Assembly (NCBI GenBank): GCA_016708725.1
Contig: JADJFE010000032.1
Location: 186,001-250,000, forward strand
Reading direction: 5' to 3'
DNA from: Candidatus Aalborgicola bjergmarkensis
GTDB taxonomy: Bacteria > Pseudomonadota > Gammaproteobacteria > Burkholderiales > Burkholderiaceae_C
Length of the DNA: 64,000 nt
Below the pieces are notes generated by a model. It saw only the letters and a program-made list of their open reading frames with translations, was not told where the DNA came from and did no database searches. Every line of letters begins with the position of its first letter. Position 1 is the stretch's first letter. Positions 34,261 to 42,378 of this stretch are shown here, piece by piece. Position numbers and translations under genes: made by a program.

Positions 34261-35334
34261 TCAAATACCGTGCACCGAGGAGCGGTATTGGCCCGGACCC
34301 TGGCCTTGCCAGGTTTTGAAGGCGTGGTGGAAGGCGGGCGTATCCTGAAAACCCAGCAGATAGCCCACTTCGGCAATCGGCATGGCGGAGCTGGCCAGAT
34401 AGTGGCGTGCCAACTCGTGCCGGGTGTTGTCCAGCAGCGTTTGAAAACCAATGCCGGTTTGCATCAGGCGCCGTTGCAGCGTGCGGGTGGAGAGGTGCAG
34501 GTCGTGCGCCACGTCGGCCAGTTTGACGGCTTCATGTCCCAGGCGGCGGCTGATGCTTTGGCGCACTCTGGTCAAGATATCCGGCTCTTGCGGATAGCGG
34601 GTTTGTAGCAGGGTTTCGGCGTGCTGTTGCAGCAGTGGCAGCAGCGTCTTGTTGGCCTGGGGGATGGGCCAGTCCAGCACGGATGCAGGGAAGATGATGC
34701 GGTTGCGCCCGGTGCCCCAGCGTACCGGGGCCAGGCAGTGTTGTTGGATATAGTCAACAGCGTCGGGATGGGCTGGATGGGCAAATTCAATGGCATCGGG
34801 CTGTGGCGTGCGGTCCACCAACCATTGGGCGCAGGTCTGTATGCCCGAAAACACCGATTCGGCCAGTATGGCGGCCATGGGGTGCTGGCTGCAATCGTTG
34901 CGCCAGCCATAGATGACCTGCTCGCCGTGGCGCTGGTGGTCGGAGCGGCCCAGGTCGTGCACCAGGCATTCAAAGCGCAGCACCTGCTGCATGGCATCTC
35001 CCAGGGTGGGGCAGGCCAGCAGCAAGATGCCATTGACGCCATAGGTGGTGGGTTTGACGTGCTGCCCTAAACGCCAGCCAAAGGTTGGCCCGGTCGGCCC
35101 GGCATGGTCATGGGCGGCTTGCAGCAGCGCCAGGTAGGTCTCTAGCGGTACATCGTTGTCGGTAATGGCGGGCTGACCCAGAATTTTTTGCAGCAGCGCC
35201 ACAGGAACGCCCTCGCTGCAGGCGGCATCCCACAGGGTATGCGCATAGGGCGCCACCACGCGGGCCTTGGGCGCGGCAGGCGAATCGGGTGAAGTTGGCA
35301 AATCTGGCGCGATAGAACAAGCGATTGGCGGCAT
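34261..35334 (-). CDS. AraC-family transcriptional regulator (Arabinose_bd type)
   Basis: A 357-residue regulator. I start it at the ATG at 35334 (MPPIACSIAPDLPTS), because the longer open frame upstream crosses the divergent gene. The first 230 residues fit the Arabinose_bd-type ligand domain of OruR/ArgR-like AraC regulators (DNDVPLETYLALLQAA, PTTYGVNGILLLACPTLGDA). The C-terminal double helix-turn-helix is clear: VKLADVAHDLHLSTRTLQRR and MPIAEVGYLLGFQDTPAFHH, then AFKTWQGQGPGQYR. It is transcribed divergently from the oxidase-glpD-FGGY operon, 80 bases away, and is the likely regulator of that operon. The inducer is unknown; a glycerol or ether-lipid breakdown product would fit the target genes. 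Confidence 0.85.
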   Translation of the reverse strand: MPPIACSIAPDLPTSPDSPAAPKARVVAPYAHTLWDAACSEGVPVALLQKILGQPAITDNDVPLETYLALLQAAHDHAGPTGPTFGWRLGQHVKPTTYGVNGILLLACPTLGDAMQQVLRFECLVHDLGRSDHQRHGEQVIYGWRNDCSQHPMAAILAESVFSGIQTCAQWLVDRTPQPDAIEFAHPAHPDAVDYIQQHCLAPVRWGTGRNRIIFPASVLDWPIPQANKTLLPLLQQHAETLLQTRYPQEPDILTRVRQSISRRLGHEAVKLADVAHDLHLSTRTLQRRLMQTGIGFQTLLDNTRHELARHYLASSAMPIAEVGYLLGFQDTPAFHHAFKTWQGQGPGQYRSSVHGI

Positions 35335-35416
35335 CGCGGAATGATAGCGCAGCCCATTCGTCCTACAGTACGTCCTACAGTAAACGTAAACGTAAAGTGA
35401 ATTAAAGGAGTACGAC

Positions 35417-37021
35417 ATGCGTAGATGGAATGGTTGGGGTGATGATGCCACGTCAATGGAACTGAACGCGGGCGCAGTGACCATGCTGCAAGACCGTCTG
35501 GGGCCGGGACATCCTGGCGCCGATGCGCTGCGTGCGGACCTGCTCAAACAGCTGCCGCCCTCGCGCTTGCCCAAACACCCACTGATCCGGCGTGATGCCG
35601 ACAGCCGGTTTACCATGGCCTTGGGTGAGAGCTACGCCGACTGGATACGCAAGCGCTTCGGCGCCGTTCCTGCCGTGCCCGACGGGGTGGCGTCTGTCTC
35701 CTCGCAGCAGCAGGTGCGCGAGTTGCTGGACCTGGCGCATGCCAACGATTGGGTGGTCATCCCCTTTGCGGGCGGCACCAGTGTCGCTGGACATCTGGAT
35801 TGCCCCTTGGGCGCGCGCCCGATACTGTCGATCCACCTGGGGCAGCTCAACCAGTTGCAGCATCTGGACAAGCCAAGCCAGCTGGCCACGTTTGGCGCAG
35901 GCACGCCGGGGCCGCTGGTGGAAGCGCAGTTGCGCGCGCATGGCTACACCCTGGGGCACTTTCCACAATCCTTTGAGTATTCCACCGTGGGAGGCTGGGT
36001 GGTTACACGCTCCAGTGGCCAGCAGTCGATGCGTTATGGCCGCATCGAGCAGCTGTTTGCCGGTGGCCGCATGGAAACGCCAGTGGGAACCCTGGTGCTG
36101 CCAACCATCCCGGCAGCGAGTGCCGGACCCGATTTGCGCGAGCTGGTGCTGGGGTCGGAAGGGCGTTTTGGCATTTTGACCGAGGCCACGCTGCGGGTGA
36201 CACCGCTGCCGGAGCACGAGAGTTTTCACGCCATTTTTCTGCCCAGCTGGGAAGTGGCCGAAGAGGCGGTGCGCACGCTGGTGCAACGCAAACTGCCCCT
36301 GTCGATGATGCGCTTGTCCAACGCCGTGGAAACCCAGACCAATCTGGTCCTGGCGGGGCATGCCCTCTTGATCGGCGGCTTGCAAAAGTACCTGGCGCTG
36401 CGCGGTTGCAGGGACGGCATGTGCTGCATGTTGATGCTGGGCATTACCGCCGACAAGGCCACGGCCCACCATGCGCTGCGCGAGGCACGGCGCACATTGG
36501 CGGGGTTTGGTGCGGTCTACGTAGGGGTAGCCATGGGCTCCCGGTGGGCGACCAACCGCTTCAAGGGGCCGTATCTGCGCAATACCTTGTGGGATGCGGG
36601 TTACAGCGCCGACACCATCGAAACTGCTGTGGACTGGCCCAACGTCACCCCCTTGATGCAGGCCATGGAACAGTCCGCGCGCGATGTGTTTTCCCAGTAC
36701 GGAGAGCGGGTGCATGCCTTCACGCACCTGTCGCACCTGTACCCGCAAGGCAGCAGCATTTATTCACAGTACGTCTGGCCCACGGCGCCGGGTGGCTTTG
36801 CGCCCAATTTTGAACGCTGGCAAAAACTGAAAGCGGCTGTTGCCGCCACTATCGCAGCGCATGGCGGCACGGTCAGCCACCAGCACGGTGTGGGGCGCGA
36901 CCACGCAGCCCATTTACACGTGGAAAAAGGCCCCTTGGGAATGGCAACGCTGGCCGGGTTGTGCAGCCATTTTGATCCCAAGAAAATCATGAATCCGGGC
37001 AAACTATTACAGGATGCTTAG
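35417..37021 (+). CDS. FAD-linked oxidase, alkyldihydroxyacetonephosphate synthase-like
   Basis: A 534-residue flavoprotein of the vanillyl-alcohol-oxidase fold. The PP-loop for FAD is VVIPFAGGTSVAGHLD (about 113-128). ATFGAGTPGPLVEAQLRAHG, FEYSTVGGWVVTRSSGQQS and LVLGSEGRFGILTEATLRV are the other FAD-domain motifs. C-terminal GGTVSHQHGVGRDHAAHL and the ending DPKKIMNPGKLL match AGPS and bacterial homologues. Eukaryotic AGPS makes ether-lipid precursors; bacterial relatives are often annotated as FAD-binding oxidases of unknown substrate. It begins the operon (AAGGAG six bases before the ATG) and stands three bases before glpD, which suggests a role in glycerophosphate or DHAP-linked metabolism. 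Confidence 0.8.
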   Translation: MRRWNGWGDDATSMELNAGAVTMLQDRLGPGHPGADALRADLLKQLPPSRLPKHPLIRRDADSRFTMALGESYADWIRKRFGAVPAVPDGVASVSSQQQVRELLDLAHANDWVVIPFAGGTSVAGHLDCPLGARPILSIHLGQLNQLQHLDKPSQLATFGAGTPGPLVEAQLRAHGYTLGHFPQSFEYSTVGGWVVTRSSGQQSMRYGRIEQLFAGGRMETPVGTLVLPTIPAASAGPDLRELVLGSEGRFGILTEATLRVTPLPEHESFHAIFLPSWEVAEEAVRTLVQRKLPLSMMRLSNAVETQTNLVLAGHALLIGGLQKYLALRGCRDGMCCMLMLGITADKATAHHALREARRTLAGFGAVYVGVAMGSRWATNRFKGPYLRNTLWDAGYSADTIETAVDWPNVTPLMQAMEQSARDVFSQYGERVHAFTHLSHLYPQGSSIYSQYVWPTAPGGFAPNFERWQKLKAAVAATIAAHGGTVSHQHGVGRDHAAHLHVEKGPLGMATLAGLCSHFDPKKIMNPGKLLQDA

Positions 37022-37024
37022 GCC

Positions 37025-38602
37025 ATGGACACCTTAACCGTAAGCAAAGCACGCGCTGACGATCTGGCGCTCCTGGAGTCCAAAGAATGGGATGTGGTGG
37101 TGATTGGTGGCGGCATTACCGGCGCTGGTGTGGCCCAGCAGGCCGCACGCCAGGGGTGGAATGTCTTGCTGCTGGAACAGCGCGACTTTGCCTGGGGCAC
37201 GTCGAGCCGATCTTCCAAACTGGTGCATGGCGGTTTGCGCTATCTGAAAGAAGGCGACATCAAAACCACCTTGCATTCGGTGCGCGAGCGCCAGCGTTGG
37301 CTGCGTGAAGCGCCTGAACTGGTGGCACCCCAAGACTTTTTATTTGCCGATTGTGCCGGGCGCAAACCTGGGCGCTGGCTGTTCCAGCTGGGGCTGATGG
37401 TGTATGACCGCATGGCGGGACAGCGCAGCCATTTTTATGCCGATCTGCAGCGCACCCACACGCTGGCGCCGGGCTTGAATCCGCCCCGCTTGCGTGGCTC
37501 TTTGGTGTTCACCGATGCCAAAACCGACGATGCCCGGCTGGTGTGGCGGGTATTGCAAGAAGCGCGCAATGACGGCGCCGTGCTGCTCAATTACACAGTC
37601 GTACAGAACTTGGTATGGGAGGCAGGCAGAACCTCCGGGGTGTTGCTGCAGGACGTATGCACCGGCCAGCGCTACCGTGTGCGTACCAAGGCGGTGGTTA
37701 ATGCCACCGGAGTCTGGGCCGACCGCTTGCGCACCGATCTGGGCGGCAAGCCCTTGCTGCGGCCTCTGCGCGGCAGCCACCTGGTGGTGCCGTGGCAGCG
37801 GCTGCCGGTGCAGCAAGCCATCAGTTTGATGCACCCGCGTGATGGTCGTCCGGTGTTCTTCTACCCGTGGGAAGGCGCCACCCTGATTGGCACCACCGAC
37901 CTGGACCATACGGAAAACCCGGACCGCGAAGCCAGCATCACCCCCGCCGAAGTGCAGTATCTGATCGAGGCTGTGAATGACCAGTTTCCCGCCATCCGCC
38001 TGGAGCCATCCGATGTGCTGGCGTGTTACGCCGGCGTGCGGCCGGTGGTGGACGATGGCAAGGGAGCCGCGTCCAAAGCCACGCGCGACCACGTGGTGCG
38101 CGATGAGTCGGGCGTTATCACCCTGGTGGGGGGCAAACTGACAACGTTTCGCCTGATGGCGCAGGACGCACTGGCGCTGGCGGCTCCCCATGCTGGTAAA
38201 ACCTTTGTGCGTGACAACGCAACGGTGTTCACCGCCAGCGCGACATTGCCGACCACCTACAGCAACGCGGTGCGCCAGAGGCTCGTGGCACGCTATGGCA
38301 GTCTGGCTGCACAGTGGCTGCAGCTTGCCGATGCGGCCGATCTGCATTGTGTTCCTGGCACACAGACCCTGTGGCTGGAGCTGGCCGTTGCGGCGCGTGC
38401 CGAGGCGGTGGTGCATCTGGACGATTTGTTGCTGCGGCGCACCCGTTTAGGCATTCTGTTGCCCCATGGCGCGCAGGAGCATCTGCCGCGCATCCGCGCC
38501 CTGTGCGAGCCGCACCTGCAGTGGGGCGATGCACGCTGGGACGAAGAAATTGCGCGTTATCAGGCGCTAATCCAGGCGCACTATGCGCTGCCAGCTATGT
38601 AA
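37025..38602 (+). CDS. glpD: Glycerol-3-phosphate dehydrogenase, FAD-dependent (copy A)
   Basis: A 525-residue enzyme that oxidises glycerol 3-phosphate to dihydroxyacetone phosphate and passes electrons to the quinone pool at the inner membrane. The N-terminal FAD motif is VVVIGGGITGAGVA (about 22-35). The family signature follows: FAWGTSSRSSKLVHGGLRYL (about 58-77). GATLIGTTDLDH is the mid-domain motif and VVDDGKGAASKATRDHVV the loop before the second nucleotide segment. The C-terminal DAO_C domain ends with RLGILLPHGAQEHLPRIRAL. The gene lies between the oxidase and the FGGY kinase in one operon. A second copy with a destroyed N-terminus is at 45.9 kb. Confidence 0.88.
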   Translation: MDTLTVSKARADDLALLESKEWDVVVIGGGITGAGVAQQAARQGWNVLLLEQRDFAWGTSSRSSKLVHGGLRYLKEGDIKTTLHSVRERQRWLREAPELVAPQDFLFADCAGRKPGRWLFQLGLMVYDRMAGQRSHFYADLQRTHTLAPGLNPPRLRGSLVFTDAKTDDARLVWRVLQEARNDGAVLLNYTVVQNLVWEAGRTSGVLLQDVCTGQRYRVRTKAVVNATGVWADRLRTDLGGKPLLRPLRGSHLVVPWQRLPVQQAISLMHPRDGRPVFFYPWEGATLIGTTDLDHTENPDREASITPAEVQYLIEAVNDQFPAIRLEPSDVLACYAGVRPVVDDGKGAASKATRDHVVRDESGVITLVGGKLTTFRLMAQDALALAAPHAGKTFVRDNATVFTASATLPTTYSNAVRQRLVARYGSLAAQWLQLADAADLHCVPGTQTLWLELAVAARAEAVVHLDDLLLRRTRLGILLPHGAQEHLPRIRALCEPHLQWGDARWDEEIARYQALIQAHYALPAM

Positions 38603-38621
38603 ATAAGAGCAATGAACCATC

Positions 38622-40190
38622 ATGAGCACGACATCGACACACATCCTGGCCATCGACAATGGCACCCAAAGCGTGCGCGCATTGTTGTTTGATTTGCGCG
38701 GCAATCTGGTGGACAAAGCCCAGGTGGCCATGGACACGTACCGTTCACCCCAGCCCGGCTGGGTGGAAAACGATCCACAGGAATTCTGGCTGGCCTTGTG
38801 CCGGGTGTGCCAAAACCTGTGGGCCAAAACCAGCGTGCCCAAGAGTTCCATCGCCGGGGTGGTTGTCACCACGCAGCGGGGTACCACCATTGCACTGGAT
38901 CAGCATGGCGCGCCCTTGCGTCCTGCGATGATCTGGCTCGACCAGCGCCGCGCCGATGCCTATCCCCTGTTGCCCTGGTGGTGGCGCGTGGCCTTTCGGG
39001 CGGTTGGCATGGCCGAACCCGTGCGCTACTTCCAGCGTGAAGCCGAGGCCAACTGGATCGCGCAGCACCAGCCGGAGCTGTGGGCCAAAACGGAAAAATT
39101 TTTGTTGCTGTCCGGTTATCTGAATTACCGCTTGAGCGGGAATATGGTCGATTCGGTGGCTTCCCAGGTGGGCTACATTCCATTCGATTACAAGCGCGGA
39201 CGCTGGGCTCCAAAGGGCGATTTCAAATGGCAGGCCTTGCCCGTTCGCCCGTCCATGTTGCCCGAACTGGCTGCCGCCGGAACCGTGATTGGCACCATCA
39301 GCGCGCAAGCCGCAGCGGATACCGGCATTCCCCAAGGCTTGCCGCTGATTGCCGGGGCAGCGGACAAGGCGTGTGAAGTGCTGGGTGCCGGTTGCCTCAC
39401 GCCGGACATTGCCTGTTTGTCGTATGGCACCACGGCAACCGTCAACATCAGCACGCCGCGTTATGTGGAAGCCACGCCGTTCATTCCGCCCTACCAGGCA
39501 GCCGTGCCGGGGAACTACAACACGGAAATCCAGATCACCCGTGGTTTCTGGATGGTGAGCTGGTTCAAGGAGCAATTTGGCCTGCACGAGCAGCAACAGG
39601 CCCAGGCGCTTGGCGTGGCGCCCGAAACCCTGTTCGATGCATTGGTCAATGCCGTGCCGCCGGGTGCGCAAGGCTTGATGCTGCAACCGTTCTGGAACCC
39701 CGGCATCAAGGTGCCCGGCCCCGAAGCCAAGGGTGCCATCATCGGCTTTGGCGACGTGCACAAACGCGCCCACCTCTACCGGGCCATTCTGGAAGGGCTG
39801 GCGTATGCGCTGCGGGAAGCCAAGGAGCGTATAGAAAAGCGCAGCGGCACGGCCATCACGCGGGTGCGGGTCTCGGGTGGCGGCTCACAAAGCGATGCAG
39901 CCATGCAGATCACCGCCAACGTGTTCAACCTGCCATCCGAGCGCCCGCATCTGTACGAAACCAGCGGACTGGGGGCTGCGGTGCTGGCATCGGTCGGCTT
40001 GCAGTTGCACCCCGACTTTGCCACGGCCATGCGGGATATGACGCGCATCGGGCAGGTATTCCAACCCCAGCCGGAGCATGTGTACACCTACGACCAGTTG
40101 TACCGGCGGGTCTACTGCCACATGTACCGCCGCTTGCAGCCGCTGTATCTGGCGATTCAGGAGATTACGGGCTATCCGGCCAAGCTTTGA
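38622..40190 (+). CDS. FGGY-family carbohydrate kinase (copy A)
   Basis: A 522-residue sugar or polyol kinase of the FGGY fold. The ATP phosphate-1 motif is AIDNGTQSVRALLFD near the start. VVTTQRGTTIALD and PAMIWLDQRR form the substrate-side region, and GAADKACEVLGAGC with LSYGTTATVN the second nucleotide segment. VRVSGGGSQSDAAMQITANV is close to the FGGY adenosine signature. The position after glpD suggests glycerol or a related three- to five-carbon polyol, but the sequence is not a standard GlpK, so I do not name it. No strong Shine-Dalgarno is seen. Copy B at 47.4 kb is about 95% identical in protein and has the better ribosome-binding site AAGGAAG. Confidence 0.83.
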   Translation: MSTTSTHILAIDNGTQSVRALLFDLRGNLVDKAQVAMDTYRSPQPGWVENDPQEFWLALCRVCQNLWAKTSVPKSSIAGVVVTTQRGTTIALDQHGAPLRPAMIWLDQRRADAYPLLPWWWRVAFRAVGMAEPVRYFQREAEANWIAQHQPELWAKTEKFLLLSGYLNYRLSGNMVDSVASQVGYIPFDYKRGRWAPKGDFKWQALPVRPSMLPELAAAGTVIGTISAQAAADTGIPQGLPLIAGAADKACEVLGAGCLTPDIACLSYGTTATVNISTPRYVEATPFIPPYQAAVPGNYNTEIQITRGFWMVSWFKEQFGLHEQQQAQALGVAPETLFDALVNAVPPGAQGLMLQPFWNPGIKVPGPEAKGAIIGFGDVHKRAHLYRAILEGLAYALREAKERIEKRSGTAITRVRVSGGGSQSDAAMQITANVFNLPSERPHLYETSGLGAAVLASVGLQLHPDFATAMRDMTRIGQVFQPQPEHVYTYDQLYRRVYCHMYRRLQPLYLAIQEITGYPAKL

Positions 40191-40217
40191 GCGCGGACCC
40201 TGCTGCTCACCGGGCCA

Positions 40218-40365
40218 GCGTCTCAGCGGCGCGAGTTGCGCAAACTGCGCCTCGGTCCAGGCGCGCGGCATCGTCAAAGCGCCGCATCCTGAGCGCGTAT
40301 TCAATCGACGCGCCCGAGTCGTTCCAGCGCGGGTCCTGCGGTGTGTTGAAATCCAGGACCAAATC
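40218..40365 (-). pseudogene. Remnant of the APH-like/P-loop kinase gene
   Basis: Two pieces of the kinase gene at 49.2-50.8 kb are fused here. One matches positions near 50200-50250 (minus-strand reading RAWTEAQFAQLAPL) and the other near 50465-50545 (a run encoding EYALRMRRFDD-like sequence). About 210 bases between them are missing. This shows that the duplication carrying glpD and the FGGY kinase also included the following kinase gene, which decayed in copy A. Confidence 0.65.
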
Positions 40366-40384
40366 CAATCGCTCCTGATACAAG

Positions 40385-40555
40385 AGCTGCTCCCGCTCAT
40401 CCCATAAGGCTTACAGCCCGATTTGCCATGTAAAAACACCCGGAAACCGCCCGTATTACCTCTCATGGCGGTTTTGGCGTCGCCTTGGCCCGTTCTGAAG
40501 GGCAAAATTCAAGGCAAATCGGGCTGTATGCCTTATGTACCAAGCGGGAGTAGCT
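40385..40555. repeat. Palindromic repeat, type A, copy 5
   Basis: A 171-base element with arms AGCTGCTCCCGCTCATCCCA and, inverted, ACCAAGCGGGAGTAGCT. The interior has the same orientation as copies 3 and 4. The group II intron begins eight bases after its right end. Confidence 0.7.
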
Positions 40556-40562
40556 ATGTTTT

Positions 40563-41231
40563 GTGCGCCCAGCATGGGCGTGTTCCTGCGGGTGAAAGTC
40601 CCGCCGTAAGTTGGTCATGACGAACGAAGTGAAGCGCAACTGCATGAGGGTGACCGAGTGTGGGAAGGAAGCGTGGAGCGTAAATTGCGAGCCGATGGAC
40701 AAAAACCGGATAGAAGGCGACGCACAGCAGGGCGAGCAGGCAAAAATCTGCAAAGCTCTTGTGACCAAAGTCTGTGTGGCGTAAATCCGGCGGTTGTGCA
40801 ATGAAGGAATGCGGACCCTTACCTAGGAGATCCTCGCCTCATGCCTGAAAGGGTGACAGTGCAAGCTGGAGCGAGAAGTCAGCAGAGGCCGTAGTAGTCC
40901 GAGGCGAAACCCGATGTGGGAGAAGACCGAAGGCGAAGGGCCAAACGAGAAGGAGTGTTAAAGGACATGTCGATGTTAAAGGTCATGCGTCAGATGCCCA
41001 CGCAAGTGGGGCGGGTAAGCGTAGCGCAAGGTGAAACCAAGCGTGATCTTGCCAGCGACGAAACCTGCGGCCCGCGTCATGAAACCCAAGACACAGGAAT
41101 GATGCCAAAGCAACGGGAGTTTTCGCTTCTTGTTGCAGAATTCATCTAACCTCAACTTCTTGAACCGCCCGGTGCGGACCCGCATGCCGGGTGGTGTGGC
41201 AGGGGTGCAGTCAGCGATGACTGCCCCCTAT
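40563..41231 (+). mobile_element. Group II intron lacking its reverse transcriptase
   Basis: The 5' end GTGCGCCCAGCATGGGCGTG is the GUGYG-type start of bacterial group II introns. The next 370 bases have the conserved domain I-III character (GGTGAAAGTCCCG, AAGGAAGCGTGGAGCG, CCTAGGAGATCC). Near the 3' end a domain V hairpin is visible (GAACCGCCCGGTGCGG, then CCCGCATGCCGGGTGGTG), followed by a domain VI-like stem and the terminal CCCCTAT. Between them, domain IV contains only a 60-codon leftover reading frame (40967-41149) in place of the roughly 400-500-codon maturase. The intron cannot move on its own but might still splice with a maturase supplied from elsewhere. It lies next to the palindromic repeat and an IS91 relic. 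Confidence 0.8.
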
Positions 41232-41249
41232 GCCGATTTGCAAAGACAG

Positions 41250-42205
41250 CGCCGCAGACGAATGGCACAGCGGCTTCTCGCTCGATGCCGGTGTGTGCAT
41301 TGAGGAACACGACCGTGCCGCACTGGAGCGACTGTTGCGCTACTGCCCATGGATCGGCTGCGTAAGGAGGGCGCTTCCCTGGTGTACCGCTGCGCCAAAC
41401 AGCACAGCGAGCCTTTGACTGACAAGCGAGGCAGGAAAGTGGATGAACTGGTGCTCACGCCACTGGAACTGATCGCTCGCATCGCGGCTCTGATACCCCC
41501 ACCGCGCACCCACCGGCATCGCTATTTCGGCGTGCTGGCACCGAACTCACCTCTGCGCTGTGCAGTGACAGCACTGGCCGCACCAGTGCAGACCGGGCAG
41601 CTCGGCGCGCGAGAGGACGCAACTGAAGAGCCGCCGCCTGAAGCTGCGCCGCAAGGCAATGGTGCTCAAACTCCGTGCGAGCCCGTGCCGCCACCCAATC
41701 GCTCACCGGCACATTATCTGTGGGCGGTTTTGATCGCGCGCCTCTACGAAGTTTTTCCGCTGCTGTGCCCGATATGTGGTGGTCAAATGCGCCTGATCGC
41801 CTTCATCACCAACACGGCAGAGGCACGCAAAATCCTGGAATACATCGGCGTGGACTCTCAACCTCCACGCATCACCCCGCCGCGCGGGCCACCACTGTGG
41901 GATAACTGTGATGCGCCGACTGACGAGGTGCTGGAGGCTCTGCCTGATTGGGATCAAGCAGCGCAGCCAGAACCGGACGATTGTGTCGATTAGCGCATCC
42001 ATTGGTGAGAGCAAAACCAGCGATTCAGGCCCGCTGTCGGGTAGAGTCGTGCCGGAGACACACCAAGAAAACCAAAAATGGCACACGAACGAAACAACAG
42101 GCCGTTTCGATTGCCAAACCGAGGATCGCAATGTGCCAAAATGGGAATTTTGAGGACGGGTCAGGGTGCGATATTTGGGTTCGTGCGGTTGGATTTCCTA
42201 TCCTC
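41250..42205 (+). mobile_element. Largest IS91-like element relic, with right terminus
   Basis: The plus strand encodes the C-terminal part of an IS91-family Y2 transposase: WHSGFSLDAGVCIEEHDRAA, ERLLRYC, then after a small deletion DRLRKEGASLVYRCAKQHSE, LTPLELIARIAALIPPPRTH, RHRYFGVLAPNSPLRCAVTA and LIARLYEVFPLLCPICGGQM. The part from 41349 to 41993 is open. The catalytic N-terminal half is absent. About 200 bases after the stop the element ends in GGTTGGATTTCCTATCC at 42205, which is the sequence found as solo ends elsewhere. The sequence beyond belongs to the starch-gene block. Confidence 0.75.
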
Positions 42206-42206
42206 C

Positions 42207-42260
42207 GGGCGGTACTTGCGCGCCAGCACGCGGTAGGGAGCGGAGGCGGTTTCGGTCATG
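42207..42260 (-). pseudogene. dnaX: 5' end of dnaX (DNA polymerase III tau/gamma), truncated
   Basis: Eighteen codons on the minus strand from the ATG at 42260 read MTETASAPYRVLARKYRPE. YRVLARKYRP is the hallmark N-terminus of DnaX, and the preceding residues are of the alphaproteobacterial type. The gene is cut exactly at the IS91-like terminus. It would have been read towards the transposon. The assignment rests on this one motif. Confidence 0.6.
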
Positions 42261-42378
42261 GCCGGCAGGATATTACGCCAAGGCGCGGCTGGAAAGCGCG
42301 CACCGGAGGTTAGGGTCCGTCGCGAACAGATCGCGCCTCAACCCGGCAGCCGCAACCGTGCCGCCTGCGCCGGGCTTC

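Noticed and set aside
34261..35616. Longer AraC-family start extending to 35616
   Set aside because: The extra 94 codons overlap the divergent oxidase gene and its promoter and show no family similarity; the ATG at 35334 is preferred.
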